Shown: positions 8,266 through 17,295 of the stretch, piece by piece
Position numbering within the stretch: position 1 is the first letter of the stretch
Layout of the letters: every line of letters begins with the position of its first letter
Assembly (NCBI GenBank): GCA_014872875.1
Contig: WKFI01000005.1
Coordinates: 682,001-746,000 of the forward strand
DNA from: Paracoccaceae bacterium
Lineage (GTDB): Bacteria > Pseudomonadota > Alphaproteobacteria > Rhodobacterales > Rhodobacteraceae
DNA length: 64,000 nt
Direction of reading: 5' to 3'
The notes under the pieces: model-generated
What the model was told of the DNA's origin: nothing
The model's input: only the letters and a program-made list of their open reading frames with translations
Databases searched by the model: none
Translations under genes and position numbers: made by a program

Positions 8266-9126
8266 CTAGCACACCGCCCTGAAACGTTTAACGATTTCAT
8301 CCAGAACTTCGGAAGGATCCCGCTTCCACCAGTTTTCCGCGGAAAAGATCTCGACCTCGCACAACCCTCTGTAGCCTGAATTTTCGACGGCTTCCCGCAG
8401 AGCTTTCAGATCAGCAACGCCATCTCCCATCATGCCACGGTCCAACATCATGTCCGCAGTGTCGGCCAACCAGTCACATAGGTGATATCCAAGTATGCGA
8501 TCGGGGCCAGCCGCCAACAGGGTGTCCGCCAAGGTCGTGTCCCACCAGGTATGGTACACATCAATTGCAAGCCCCACATTCTGTGCCCCAACCATTTCAC
8601 ACACCCGCAGCGCATCTGCCGCTGTCATGATACAAGTGCGGTTGCCTCCAAACATTGGATTTAAGGGTTCAAGAGCCAGGTTTACGCTCCGCTCGGCTGC
8701 ATAAGGCGCAGCCTCGGCCACCCGATCGGCGAGAATTTTCTGGCTTTCCAGAACGCCTTTGGTCCCTGGTTCCGGCCCCCCCGTGACAATCGTCAGTACA
8801 GCTGTGCCCAACCCCGCAGCCATGTCTATGGAAGCAAAAAAGTCGTCCATGATTTTCGAGTGGCCATCAAGCGCCAATGGCCCTGTCAGAAACGGTGTGC
8901 GGCACAGGCCTGCCACTTCCATTCCGGCATCGCGTACCCGATCTCCAATTTCGATCGCGCGCGCCCCAATCTCACGACGCCAAAAGACAACACCTCCGTA
9001 ACCGCGTTCGGCGCAGCCTTCGATCACCTGCTCTGGCGACCAGCCTGCGCCATGACCATCAAGGTTGTGGCCAAGTGTTGCCGTGTTGAGGGCAAGAGCG
9101 GAGTGATCGTTGGAGAAGTCCCGCAT
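8266..9126 (-). CDS. sugar phosphate isomerase/epimerase (AP endonuclease 2-type TIM barrel)
   Basis: A 286-aa single-domain TIM barrel of the xylose-isomerase-like family. Typical segments are visible: LALEPLNP with a metal-ligand Glu, GLAIDVYHTWWD, ILGYHLCDW and LCEVEIFS with Glu, His and Asp residues at the expected strand ends. Such proteins isomerise or epimerise sugars, keto-sugars or inositol derivatives with a divalent metal. It is the last gene of the acyl-CoA dehydrogenase-SDR-DUF993 operon (4 bp after DUF993), so it should act on the same pathway. The substrate is unknown. Confidence 0.88.
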   Translation of the reverse strand: MRDFSNDHSALALNTATLGHNLDGHGAGWSPEQVIEGCAERGYGGVVFWRREIGARAIEIGDRVRDAGMEVAGLCRTPFLTGPLALDGHSKIMDDFFASIDMAAGLGTAVLTIVTGGPEPGTKGVLESQKILADRVAEAAPYAAERSVNLALEPLNPMFGGNRTCIMTAADALRVCEMVGAQNVGLAIDVYHTWWDTTLADTLLAAGPDRILGYHLCDWLADTADMMLDRGMMGDGVADLKALREAVENSGYRGLCEVEIFSAENWWKRDPSEVLDEIVKRFRAVC

Positions 9127-9130
9127 AGGC

Positions 9131-10279
9131 TCAGACCCCGTAGATTTTCAACAAGGTCTGCATTCGATCCACCGCCATGTCGGGGTCGCGCAGAAGCCCG
9201 CATTCGTCAGCCATTCGGAAGCAATCCGTAAAATACGGCAGCGAACGCGTCGCCTGTGCTCCGTTCAGCATGATGAAATGATCCTGAAAACCGTTCAACC
9301 ACGCCAGGAAAACAACGCCAGTTTTATAGTATTGGGTCGGGGCACGGAAGATATGCCGCGCCAGGGGCACCGTGGGGTCCAGAGTTGCCCGGAAGGCCGC
9401 AGTGTCCCCCTCGCTCAGCTTTGAAACGGCATAGGCCGCAGCCGGTGCGAGAGGGTCGAAGATCCCCAAAAGCGCATGGCTGAACCCTTGTTCGTCGCCC
9501 GCGATCAATTCGGGATAGTTGAAGTCATCCCCGGAATACATCCGCACCCCTTCGGGCAGACGCCGCCGCATGATGATTTCCTTTTCGGCATCCAGAAGCG
9601 AGATCTTGATCCCATCCACCTTGGCCTCATTCGCCTCAATGATGGTGAGACAGGTTTCAAGCGCCTCTTCAAAATTGCCCGCTCCCCAGTATCCGGCAAG
9701 CTGCGGATCGAACATCTCGCCCAGCCAATGCAGGATCACGGGTTCATCACACGCCGCCAAAACGTCATTATAGATTGATACATAGTCATCCGCGGATGTC
9801 GCGACCTTGACCAGAGCTCGGCTGGCCATCAAAATGATGCGCCCACCGATCGCTTGAATCGCTTCCAGTTGCTCGTGATAGGCGCGCCTCACATCGTCCA
9901 ACGACTTGGCATCAGCCGGGTCGAGGTGATCCGTACCACAGCCATTGGCAACCAGCGCATCCGGAAGTTCTGCCTTGGTGCGTTTGATCAGCTCAAGCGC
10001 GCCGTTCCAGTCCAGTCCCATACCGCGCTGTGCGGTATCCATCGCTTCGGCAATTCCCATGCCCATGCCCGCCAGGTGTCGGCGAAACTCCATGGTCTTG
10101 TCCCAATCAACATTTGCGGGACCCGTCGGGTCCGCATCGACAAAGGGATTTGCGACGACATGCGCCGCAGAATAGACCACCCGGGCGGAGTCCGGCGTCA
10201 TAACAGCGTGGGCGATCGGTGTTCCGACCAGCCTGTAGTCGGACAGGTGACCATTCGTGTCGGGGAGTTGAATTTTCAC
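9131..10279 (-). CDS. DUF993 family protein (dihydrodipicolinate synthase-like TIM barrel)
   Basis: A 382-aa protein recognised as DUF993, a distant relative of the DHDPS/NAL aldolase superfamily. Characteristic stretches are PIAHAVMTPDSARVVYSAAH, VILHWLGEMFDPQLAGYWG and KISLLDAEKEI, the last holding the likely Schiff-base Lys. The start is set at GTG 10279, preceded by TGAGG overlapping the SDR stop region; the longer open frame lies inside the SDR gene. The biochemical reaction is not established. An aldol or retro-aldol step on a sugar-like intermediate is a fair guess because the next gene is a sugar isomerase-like TIM barrel. Confidence 0.85.
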   Translation of the reverse strand: MKIQLPDTNGHLSDYRLVGTPIAHAVMTPDSARVVYSAAHVVANPFVDADPTGPANVDWDKTMEFRRHLAGMGMGIAEAMDTAQRGMGLDWNGALELIKRTKAELPDALVANGCGTDHLDPADAKSLDDVRRAYHEQLEAIQAIGGRIILMASRALVKVATSADDYVSIYNDVLAACDEPVILHWLGEMFDPQLAGYWGAGNFEEALETCLTIIEANEAKVDGIKISLLDAEKEIIMRRRLPEGVRMYSGDDFNYPELIAGDEQGFSHALLGIFDPLAPAAAYAVSKLSEGDTAAFRATLDPTVPLARHIFRAPTQYYKTGVVFLAWLNGFQDHFIMLNGAQATRSLPYFTDCFRMADECGLLRDPDMAVDRMQTLLKIYGV

Positions 10280-10290
10280 GGCGTTCAACC

Positions 10291-11061
10291 TCAGAAGCGG
10301 GGCACAAGCATACCGCCATCGACGGAAATGACCTGACCGGTTGTGTACGGGATTTTGTTGGTTGCCAAAGACGCAATGACCTTTCCGACATCTTCGGGCT
10401 GGCCGACGCGCGGCAGCAGGCACAGACCGTCTTCGGCCCGCTTTTGGTAGGTGTCGATCACTGCCTTGGTCATTTCAGTGGCAATCAGGCCGGGCTGCAC
10501 ATCGTAAACAGCGATCCCTTCCCGCCCCAGTCGCGCGGCAAAACACTTGGAAATCATCGCGGCTGCGGCTTTCGAGGCCGCATATTCCGACCGCGGTTCG
10601 GCAACTGCGGTGGCATTCGACGACGTCACATTCACAATCGCATACGACAGCCCCGGATTGCGATCAGCCGCCAGCCGGCGTTTCGCAAAAGACTGCGTCA
10701 GGAAAAACATGGCTTTGGCATTGACGTTCAGACACCGATCAAAGCTGTCTTCGGTCACGTCCAGAGGGTCGCCGCGGCTGAGAACCCCGACACCTGCGTT
10801 GTTGACCAATGTGGTGATTGGACCCAGGTCGGCTTCGATGTCGCGCAGAATTGCATCGTGCCGGTCGATCTGGCTTACATCAAACACCGCCCTGAACACT
10901 TTGGCCCCCAAGGCTTCGACCTCGGCGGCGGCGGCCTCAAGTTCGGCATCCTGTTGCAGGGTGTTCAGCGCAATATCGAAACCGGCTGCCGCAAGTTCCT
11001 TTGCCGCTGCCAAACCGATACCCCGGCTGGATCCGGTTACAAGCGCAACCTGTTTGCTCAT
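10291..11061 (-). CDS. short-chain dehydrogenase/reductase
   Basis: A 256-aa classical SDR: TGSSRGIG cofactor-binding motif near the N-terminus, NNAG motif, catalytic Ser in VTSSN, Tyr and Lys in YAASK, and C-terminal TGQVISVDGGM. It is FabG-like, but this class covers many secondary alcohol, sugar and inositol dehydrogenases. It overlaps the acyl-CoA dehydrogenase stop by 4 bp and precedes DUF993 by 11 bp, so it is co-transcribed from the operator-bearing promoter near 12215. Confidence 0.93.
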   Translation of the reverse strand: MSKQVALVTGSSRGIGLAAAKELAAAGFDIALNTLQQDAELEAAAAEVEALGAKVFRAVFDVSQIDRHDAILRDIEADLGPITTLVNNAGVGVLSRGDPLDVTEDSFDRCLNVNAKAMFFLTQSFAKRRLAADRNPGLSYAIVNVTSSNATAVAEPRSEYAASKAAAAMISKCFAARLGREGIAVYDVQPGLIATEMTKAVIDTYQKRAEDGLCLLPRVGQPEDVGKVIASLATNKIPYTTGQVISVDGGMLVPRF

Positions 11062-12203
11062 GTCGCAGCTCCCTTGGCCAAGAGTTCGCGGGCAATGATC
11101 ATGCGTTGGATCTGGTTCGTGCCCTCGTAAATCTGGGTGATTTTCGCATCGCGGTACAGTCTTTCGACTTCAAAACCGCGAATATACCCGGATCCGCCAA
11201 AAACCTGGACGGCGTCGGCGGATCGTTGCACGGCCATGTCACCGGCAAAACACTTTGCAATGGAACAGGCCTTTGTCGCGTCTGCTCCGACGTCGATTTG
11301 ATAAGCTGCGGACTGCACCAACAATCGGGCAGCTTCCACATCTTTTGCAATATCGGCCAACAGCCATTGCACACCCTGAAACTCGGAGATCGGTTTCTTG
11401 AACTGCTTCCGTTGTCCTGCATATTCGACGGCAGCTTCGAGGCCCGCCTGCCCGATACCGACCGCCAAGGCTCCAATGCCAACACGGCCTTTGTCGAGCA
11501 CGCTCATCATCATATGAAAACCGCGCCCTTCGGTTCCGAGCAAGGCTTCTGCCGGCAAACGCACGTCGTCAAATGACAAAGGCCCAACCTGGCTTGCCCG
11601 CTGCCCCATCTTGATTTCCTTGGGACCGCGGGTCACGCCATCGGCGTGGAAGTCCACGATGAAAATCGACATCCCGCGATGCCCGGCTTCGGGATCGGTT
11701 CGAGCCAGAACAAACCCGACATCCGCAACCGGCGCGTTGTGAATCCAGATCTTTCCGCCGTTCAGAATCCACCCGTCGCCATCGCGCACCGCCGTGGTGC
11801 GGATACCTGAAACGTCCGTCCCCGCTTCCGGTTCTGTAATGCAATAGGCCGCGCGTTTTCTTGCGGTCAGAAGGTCGGACAACCATTGGTCACGCTGCAC
11901 GTCACTGCCGTATCGAACCAACAGGGTCGAGACCAGTTCGACCAACCCGCATTGATCGGCAACCGACGCATAACCGCGCGACAATTCCTCCATCACCAGA
12001 GCGTAGGTTACGGTATCGAAACCGGGTCCGCCCATCTCCTCGGGAACCCCGATACCGAACAGGCCAAGTTCGCCCATCTGTTCATAGATTTCTCCGGGAA
12101 AACGGGAATCCTTGTCCAGATCCTCTGCCACCGGACGAATCACATCCTCGGCAAATTGTCGTGTCATGTCTCGGACTTGCGTGTGTGTTTCCGTTAAGTA
12201 CAT
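11058..12203 (-). CDS. acyl-CoA dehydrogenase
   Basis: A 381-aa flavoprotein with all three ACAD domains. ITEPEAGTDV and the C-terminal signature DAKITQIYEGTNQIQRMIIA are clear, including the catalytic Glu in YEGT. It oxidises an acyl-CoA to the 2-enoyl-CoA and passes electrons to ETF. It is the first gene of a four-gene leftward operon. A 16-bp inverted repeat (12215-12230) ends 11 bp before the start codon and overlaps the expected ribosome-binding region, indicating tight repression. The acyl chain cannot be predicted; the CoA-transferase at 15.6 kb and enoyl-CoA hydratase at 29.4 kb carry the same operator and probably act on the same CoA esters. Confidence 0.95.
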   Translation of the reverse strand: MYLTETHTQVRDMTRQFAEDVIRPVAEDLDKDSRFPGEIYEQMGELGLFGIGVPEEMGGPGFDTVTYALVMEELSRGYASVADQCGLVELVSTLLVRYGSDVQRDQWLSDLLTARKRAAYCITEPEAGTDVSGIRTTAVRDGDGWILNGGKIWIHNAPVADVGFVLARTDPEAGHRGMSIFIVDFHADGVTRGPKEIKMGQRASQVGPLSFDDVRLPAEALLGTEGRGFHMMMSVLDKGRVGIGALAVGIGQAGLEAAVEYAGQRKQFKKPISEFQGVQWLLADIAKDVEAARLLVQSAAYQIDVGADATKACSIAKCFAGDMAVQRSADAVQVFGGSGYIRGFEVERLYRDAKITQIYEGTNQIQRMIIARELLAKGAAT

Positions 12204-12214
12204 TTGCCCGCCTT

Positions 12215-12230
12215 GTAACTAACTAGTTAC
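12215..12230. promoter_or_regulatory. operator site A: GTAACT AACT AGTTAC
   Basis: A perfect 6-bp inverted repeat with a 4-bp spacer, 11 bp upstream of the acyl-CoA dehydrogenase ATG. It is the best copy of a motif found at seven other places in the window. TetR-type geometry suggests binding by the TetR protein at 28246-28881. Confidence 0.75.
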
Positions 12231-12312
12231 TTTTTATTCGACACTCGATTGTTCCGTCAAGGCCTTTCATTTCGCGCGAAAAGACTTGCCATACCCAAGC
12301 GGCACGATTTAT

Positions 12313-12328
12313 ATAACCAATTAGTTAC
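12313..12328. promoter_or_regulatory. operator site B: ATAACC AATT AGTTAC
   Basis: Second copy of the 16-bp motif in the same divergent intergenic region, ending 14 bp before the aldo/keto reductase ATG at 12343. Each of the two divergent genes therefore has its own operator at the start of its message. Confidence 0.7.
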
Positions 12329-12342
12329 TTAGGGAGTGTAGC

Positions 12343-13359
12343 ATGAACCCGAATACGAAGAACAAATTTGGCCGGGTCGACTTGGACGTGACGGCCTTTG
12401 GTTTTGGCACCGCGCCGATCGGAAACATCTTTCGCGAAATAGACGAAGAGACTTCGGACGCGATGATTCAATGCGCATGGGATTCAGGCGTTCGCTACTT
12501 CGACACAGCTCCGATGTATGGCCATGGACTTTCGGAACTGCGTACCGGTCAGTCCCTGCGCTGGAAGAATCGGGATGATTTCATCCTCAGCTCCAAGGTT
12601 GGTCGCGTCTTGAAACCGGCCCGCCGCCAGGACATTGATTTCACGCCCTGGACCAATGCCGCGCCTTTCACGATGCACTTCGACTATACCTATGACGGCA
12701 TCATGCGCTCGTTCGAGGACTCGCTTCAGCGTCTTGCACTCGAATACATGGACATCTGCTTCATCCACGACATAGACGTCTTTACACGGGGAGACGAACA
12801 GCCCGAGGTCTTTGAGCAGGCCATGGACGGTGCCTGGAAGGCTCTCTCCAGCCTTCGGGACCAAGGGGTTGTCAAAGCCATCGGGGTTGGCGTCAACGAA
12901 TGGGAAGTGTGCCATGCCGCGCTCGAACGGCGTGATTTCGACTGCTTCCTGCTGGCAGGCCGCTACACACTGCTTGAACAGGATGCCCTGAACAAATTCC
13001 TTCCGCTCTGCGAAGAACGCGGCGCTGCGGTTGTTGTCGGCGGCGGGTTCAACTCGGGCATCCTTGCCACTGGCGCTGTAGACGGTGCCAAGTACAATTA
13101 TGCGCCCGCGCCTGCAGACATCATGGAAAAAGTGCGCAGGATCGAAGCGGTTTGCGCCGAATATAACGTACCCTTGGCAGCCGCTGCCTTGCAATTCGTA
13201 GTGGCGCACCCAGCGATCCCAACCTTCATGGCAGGCACACGAACCGTCGCACAGCTGCAACAAAACCTGGCCTGGTTCAGCCACGACATTCCCACGCAGT
13301 TCTGGGCCGATCTCAAGGCCAAGGGTCTGCTGCGTGAAGACGCGCCCGTTCCGGAATGA
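12343..13359 (+). CDS. aldo/keto reductase (D-threo-aldose / pyridoxal 4-dehydrogenase-like)
   Basis: A 338-aa AKR with the catalytic tetrad visible: Asp and Tyr in YFDTAPMYG, Lys in ILSSKVGR and His in CFIHDIDV. The family relatives are D-threo-aldose 1-dehydrogenase (L-fucose/L-galactose dehydrogenase) and pyridoxal 4-dehydrogenase, which oxidise cyclic hemiacetals to lactones with NAD(P)+. The gene is divergent from the acyl-CoA dehydrogenase and overlaps the MaoC gene by ATGA. A sugar or sugar-like lactol is the most likely substrate, in keeping with the sugar-type ABC importer in the same regulon. Confidence 0.9.
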   Translation: MNPNTKNKFGRVDLDVTAFGFGTAPIGNIFREIDEETSDAMIQCAWDSGVRYFDTAPMYGHGLSELRTGQSLRWKNRDDFILSSKVGRVLKPARRQDIDFTPWTNAAPFTMHFDYTYDGIMRSFEDSLQRLALEYMDICFIHDIDVFTRGDEQPEVFEQAMDGAWKALSSLRDQGVVKAIGVGVNEWEVCHAALERRDFDCFLLAGRYTLLEQDALNKFLPLCEERGAAVVVGGGFNSGILATGAVDGAKYNYAPAPADIMEKVRRIEAVCAEYNVPLAAAALQFVVAHPAIPTFMAGTRTVAQLQQNLAWFSHDIPTQFWADLKAKGLLREDAPVPE

Positions 13360-13814
13360 ACTCCTCCCATCCCCTGCCCCCCGGCCTGTACGGATTTCAC
13401 GATCTTGCAATCGGAGACAGGGTAAACACAGGGTCGGCCGAGATCTCGGCCGACCTGATCTCCCGTTTCGCGGATGTGTCCGGAGACCATTATGCGATAC
13501 ATCTTGACGATACCGCAGCCCAAGCCAAAGGGTTCGAGCGGAGGGTCGCACACGGCTTGCTGGTCTTGTCAGTAGTCGACGGACTGAAGAATAACGCTCA
13601 GGCCAGGCTCGACGGCCTGGCGTCCCTCGGATGGAACTGGACCTTTGCGAAACCTGTTTTTGCCGGTGATAGCATCCATGCAGTGCTGACCATCCAGAGC
13701 AAGCGAAGAACCCGCAGCGGCTCCCGGGGCATCCTGCGAATTTCGTTTGAAGTCTTCAACCAAGATGGCGCAATGATTCAAACAGGCCACAACGAGCTCA
13801 TCTTCGACCTGTGA
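13356..13814 (+). CDS. MaoC-like hot-dog dehydratase
   Basis: A 152-aa single hot-dog-fold protein with the (R)-hydratase/MaoC signature: RFADVSGDHYAIHLD with the catalytic Asp and His, then RVAHGLL. Enzymes of this family hydrate enoyl-CoA or enoyl-ACP. It overlaps the aldo/keto reductase stop by 4 bp and must be translated from the same message. A CoA-ester hydratase next to an acyl-CoA dehydrogenase operon fits a short beta-oxidation-like branch. Confidence 0.9.
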   Translation: MNSSHPLPPGLYGFHDLAIGDRVNTGSAEISADLISRFADVSGDHYAIHLDDTAAQAKGFERRVAHGLLVLSVVDGLKNNAQARLDGLASLGWNWTFAKPVFAGDSIHAVLTIQSKRRTRSGSRGILRISFEVFNQDGAMIQTGHNELIFDL

Positions 13815-13947
13815 AGCAGCCCCATCCCCGCATCCGGAGTGCCATTTACCCAGCCAGCTCCCAGTTTTTGCTCGCTCCGCAAAGGCAGCGTTCAAACAAC
13901 CGAACACATTTGACAGAGCAACAGAAGGTAGTCGTGAACAATATGCT

Positions 13948-15204
13948 CTAGCGGACTAAAATCGCACGAAAATCATTCACATTCGTGCCAGTTGGACCGG
14001 GGGAAAATAGATCGCCCACCGCTTCGAAGGCACTGAAAGCATCATTGTTTGCAAGGTCAGCCGCCGGATCCCGCCCCGCCATGCGAAGACGGGCACAGCT
14101 GCCACCATCTACAAACGCGCCGGCATTGTCCTCGGAGCCGTCTATGCCGTCTGTATCGGCGGCCAATGCCGAGACCTGAGCCTCACCATCAATATCGATG
14201 GCGAGCGACAGCAAGAACTCGGTGTTGCGCCCACCTCGACCATTCCCCCGCAGCGTGACGGTTGTTTCGCCGCCCGACAACATGACCACCGGTTTGCGAA
14301 AGGGACGATTACGACGCGAGGTTTCTCGCGCCATTGCCCCATGCATGCGCGCGATTTCGCGGGCCTCGCCCTCGATTGAATCAGACAGAACGACACTGTC
14401 GAGCCCGAGTTCACTGGCAGTTTTGGCTGCGGCATCCAGCGAAATGGCCGCCGACGCAACAATCGAAACGTCGTTTCTCTGAAACTCCAAGTCAGCCGGA
14501 GTGGGAGCCTGCAGCGCGTTTTCAATATGTTGGCGGATGCGATCCGGCAGGTTGATGCGGTAGGCTGCGGCCATTGCCAACGCGTCTGCGGGTGAAATGT
14601 TATCAGGAACCGTTGGGCCCGACGCAACCTGAGCAGGATCATCACCCGGAACGTCCGAAACCACAAGTGACACCACCTTTGCAGGCCAGGCGGCCTTGGC
14701 AAGCCGCCCGCCCTTGATGTCACTCACTTGCTTGCGGATCGCGTTCATAACCGAAATTGGCGCACCCGACGCCAGAAGAACCCGGTTCAGTTCCTGCTCA
14801 TCCTCCAGCGTCAAGCCCGCCGTTGGCGCAGGCAGAAGCGACGAGCCACCTCCGCATATCAAAGCTACGACCAGATCATCCTCGGACAAGCCCGTCACCG
14901 CATCAATCAAGGCCCTGCTTGCCTTCAGCCCTGCTGCATCCGGCACTGGATGAGAGGCTTCCATCACATTGATACTGGAGCATGCCTCCGCATACCCGTA
15001 CCGCGTGACGACGACTCCGCTCAACGGCCCGTCCCACAGTGTTTCGAACGCCCTGGCCAATTGCGCCGCGCCCTTTCCAGCCCCAACAACCACGGTTTTT
15101 CCTAATGGCTTTTCGGGCAGGTTGGGCTTCAACGCGCCCACCGGATCAGCAGCCGCAACAGCAGCGTCGAATAGCTGCACGAGCAGCTCTCGGTCAGTCA
15201 TCAT
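13948..15204 (-). CDS. glycerate 2-kinase / hydroxypyruvate reductase-type protein (DUF4147-MOFRL)
   Basis: A 418-aa protein of the GckA/TtuD family: N-terminal DUF4147 domain with VVVGAGKGAAQLARAFE and LICGGGSSLLPAPTAGLT, and C-terminal MOFRL domain with VMLSGGETTVTLRGNGRGGR and ADTDGIDGSEDNAGAF. These enzymes phosphorylate D-glycerate to 2-phosphoglycerate; older literature names them hydroxypyruvate reductase. The gene overlaps the Dabb gene stop by 4 bp. Its presence says that the pathway of this regulon probably releases glycerate or tartronate semialdehyde. Either of two adjacent ATG codons could start it. Confidence 0.92.
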   Translation of the reverse strand: MMTDRELLVQLFDAAVAAADPVGALKPNLPEKPLGKTVVVGAGKGAAQLARAFETLWDGPLSGVVVTRYGYAEACSSINVMEASHPVPDAAGLKASRALIDAVTGLSEDDLVVALICGGGSSLLPAPTAGLTLEDEQELNRVLLASGAPISVMNAIRKQVSDIKGGRLAKAAWPAKVVSLVVSDVPGDDPAQVASGPTVPDNISPADALAMAAAYRINLPDRIRQHIENALQAPTPADLEFQRNDVSIVASAAISLDAAAKTASELGLDSVVLSDSIEGEAREIARMHGAMARETSRRNRPFRKPVVMLSGGETTVTLRGNGRGGRNTEFLLSLAIDIDGEAQVSALAADTDGIDGSEDNAGAFVDGGSCARLRMAGRDPAADLANNDAFSAFEAVGDLFSPGPTGTNVNDFRAILVR

Positions 15205-15512
15205 AACTCGATGTCACAGACAAAAACGCCGTCAATTCCTCCGTCCAACCTCTCGACGATCCGCCCACCGATCTCCTGATGGGTTTCATCTTCCAGGTAT
15301 CGATCCCGCACCGAGACATCGCGAAAATCGAACCAGAACATGTCCAGAAAATCGCGCACAACAGGTGTTTCGACAGAAACGTTTTTTCGGCTTTGAAAGT
15401 CCACAATGCCGTCAATGTGACCGGAGAGTCCTGACAGGTCGTCATACAGCGCCTGCTTTTCACTTTCCGAAACATCCTTGCGAAACCTTAGATGAACGAG
15501 ATGGCGGATCAT
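15201..15512 (-). CDS. Dabb (stress-responsive A/B barrel) domain protein
   Basis: A 103-aa dimeric alpha/beta-barrel protein. The N-terminus MIRHLVHLRFRKDV and the Asp-His-rich C-terminal half (RYLEDETHQEI) are typical of Dabb proteins, some of which are cyclases, decarboxylases or small stress proteins. It sits between the CoA-transferase and glycerate kinase genes and is translationally coupled to the latter. A catalytic or protective role for a labile intermediate is possible; the sequence does not decide. Confidence 0.88.
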   Translation of the reverse strand: MIRHLVHLRFRKDVSESEKQALYDDLSGLSGHIDGIVDFQSRKNVSVETPVVRDFLDMFWFDFRDVSVRDRYLEDETHQEIGGRIVERLDGGIDGVFVCDIEL

Positions 15513-15564
15513 GTGGAAACCTCTGTTTTTCTGGGCATTGCAGCATTTGATTGATTACCGACCA

Positions 15565-17145
15565 TCAGGCTTTCGCCAATTGAAGCCCCATGAGTTCCGG
15601 ATCGAAGAGAGCAGCATCCATCACCGTCAAATCATCGGACACCGCCAGACTGGTCGCGGCCTGGTCTAGAACATCGCGTTGCAGATCAACACCCGGCGCA
15701 ATTTCCGTTACTGTAAGCCCTTGGGCAAGCAGACGAATAACACAACGTTCGGTAACATACGTGATGTCCTGCCCCTGTGCCTGGGCGCGCTTGCCGGAAA
15801 ACGAGATCTGATCGACCTCATCGACAAACTTCGCGACCTTGCCCTCCTGATGAATTCTGAGCTGGCCATTCTCGATCGTCATTTTCGCTCCAGCATTGAA
15901 GTTGCCGGAGAAAACGATCTTCTTGGCCCGGGCGGTGATATCAACGAAGCCCCCTGCACCTGCTGTTCTATGCGGAATGGCCGACAAGCGGGAGACGTTC
16001 ACGGAACCATGCTTATCCACTTCAAGGAAGGACAGCAGCGAGGCGTCAAATCCACCCGCCTGAAAATAGCAGAATTGATGCGGCGACGGCACAAACGCTT
16101 CGGCATTTGCCGAACAGCCGAATTTGAAATCCAACAGTGGAACGCCGCCCACAGCGCCCTGCTCGATCATCCATGTAACGGATCCGTGCAACCCCTCCTC
16201 GACAAAGATGCGCGGCACGTTGGCCGAAATTCCGAACCCGATGTTGACGGCCCAGCCATCTTTCAGTTCCTGTGCCACACGCCGTGCTATGACCTTGCCG
16301 ACATTGAACTCGACCTCCCGGAAGGACGACAGCGGGCGCGTCAATTCTCCGGAAATGGCGGGATCGTATTCGGTCTGGGTGGTCTGCAACTGATCAGACG
16401 CTTCAACGATGACATCAACCAATATTCCCGGAACATGAACGTCATGTGGGCGGATCGAACCTGCCTTTGCAATGCGCTTGGCTTGGGCGATCACAAGCCC
16501 ACCATTGTTGCGGGCAGCCAGTGCCATCTCCATTGCTCCAAGATAGGCACCTTCATGTTCAAAGCTCAGGTTGCCTTTCTCATCTGCAGTTGTCGCCCGG
16601 ATAATCGCGACATCGGGGGGCAAAGCCTTGAAATAAAGCCACTCCTCCCCTTCAAATTCCATGCGACGCACGATCGGCTCCTGACGAGCAGCATCGTTCA
16701 TTGCACAGCCTTCGATCTCGGGGTCTACGAAAGTGTCCATTCCGACCTTCGTCAAAACACCCGGCCGCTTGGCTGCCGCCTCTCGTAGCATGTCAAAGAT
16801 TACACCCGAAGGGACGTTGTAGGCCTTGACCTCATTGGCGGTAATCCTCTGCCAGATCTGCGGCGGCTCCGCCTTGGATGGCCCGGACGGGTAGGATCCG
16901 CCAATAATTCTTGTGATGAGCCCCGGCTTGGCAATGTGATCGACCCCTTTGGTCCCGAACATGTCACCAGCAGCAATAGGATGGATGGTGGTGATGTTGC
17001 GCGGCGCACCTTCAGCGTCGAAGCGCGCCCCTATTCCCGCCAGAACGGCATCAGGACAGCACAATCCACTTGAAGAATTCACCGCGACCACGGCTCCATC
17101 CGGGATCATCGCAGCGGCCTGCTCGGCGGTGACCTGCCTCGTCAT
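15565..17145 (-). CDS. family I CoA-transferase (acetate/3-ketoacid type, alpha and beta fused)
   Basis: A 526-aa fused CoA-transferase of the YdiF/propionate CoA-transferase type. The catalytic Glu is in MIEQGAVGGVP, followed by the conserved QAGGFDASLLSFLEVD and GAGGFVDIT segments. It moves CoA from acetyl-CoA or a similar donor to a carboxylic acid, the activation step for the acyl-CoA dehydrogenase and hydratases of the regulon. Start ATG 17145 has GGAGG 5 bp upstream; a TTG 12 bp earlier lies inside that site. Operator site C begins 13 bp upstream of the start. Confidence 0.93.
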   Translation of the reverse strand: MTRQVTAEQAAAMIPDGAVVAVNSSSGLCCPDAVLAGIGARFDAEGAPRNITTIHPIAAGDMFGTKGVDHIAKPGLITRIIGGSYPSGPSKAEPPQIWQRITANEVKAYNVPSGVIFDMLREAAAKRPGVLTKVGMDTFVDPEIEGCAMNDAARQEPIVRRMEFEGEEWLYFKALPPDVAIIRATTADEKGNLSFEHEGAYLGAMEMALAARNNGGLVIAQAKRIAKAGSIRPHDVHVPGILVDVIVEASDQLQTTQTEYDPAISGELTRPLSSFREVEFNVGKVIARRVAQELKDGWAVNIGFGISANVPRIFVEEGLHGSVTWMIEQGAVGGVPLLDFKFGCSANAEAFVPSPHQFCYFQAGGFDASLLSFLEVDKHGSVNVSRLSAIPHRTAGAGGFVDITARAKKIVFSGNFNAGAKMTIENGQLRIHQEGKVAKFVDEVDQISFSGKRAQAQGQDITYVTERCVIRLLAQGLTVTEIAPGVDLQRDVLDQAATSLAVSDDLTVMDAALFDPELMGLQLAKA

Positions 17146-17158
17146 AGCATCCTCCAAA

Positions 17159-17174
17159 GTAACTAACTGGTTAT
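17159..17174. promoter_or_regulatory. operator site C: GTAACT AACT GGTTAT
   Basis: Copy of the 16-bp inverted repeat with 5 of 6 arm pairs complementary counting G-T as mismatch, 13 bp before the CoA-transferase ATG. The same central AACT spacer as in site A supports common origin. Confidence 0.7.
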
Positions 17175-17249
17175 ATTAATATTGCCGAAATCAGATACCC
17201 ATTCAACCCCAAATAACAGCGCGGTCTTGAAGGTTTTTCTTTCAATTAT

Positions 17250-17265
17250 GTAACCACTTGGTTAC
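17250..17265. promoter_or_regulatory. operator site D: GTAACC ACTT GGTTAC
   Basis: Perfect 6-bp arms with a 4-bp spacer, 30 bp before the second aldo/keto reductase gene. With site C it frames a 150-bp divergent promoter region, repeating the A/B arrangement at 12.2-12.3 kb. Confidence 0.75.
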
Positions 17266-17295
17266 TATATACTGAATCCTAAATGGAGGAACGCA

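Noticed and set aside
10280-10423. Longer N-terminus of the DUF993 gene
   Set aside because: It overlaps the SDR coding sequence, has no family similarity, and a GTG with TGAGG upstream fits better.
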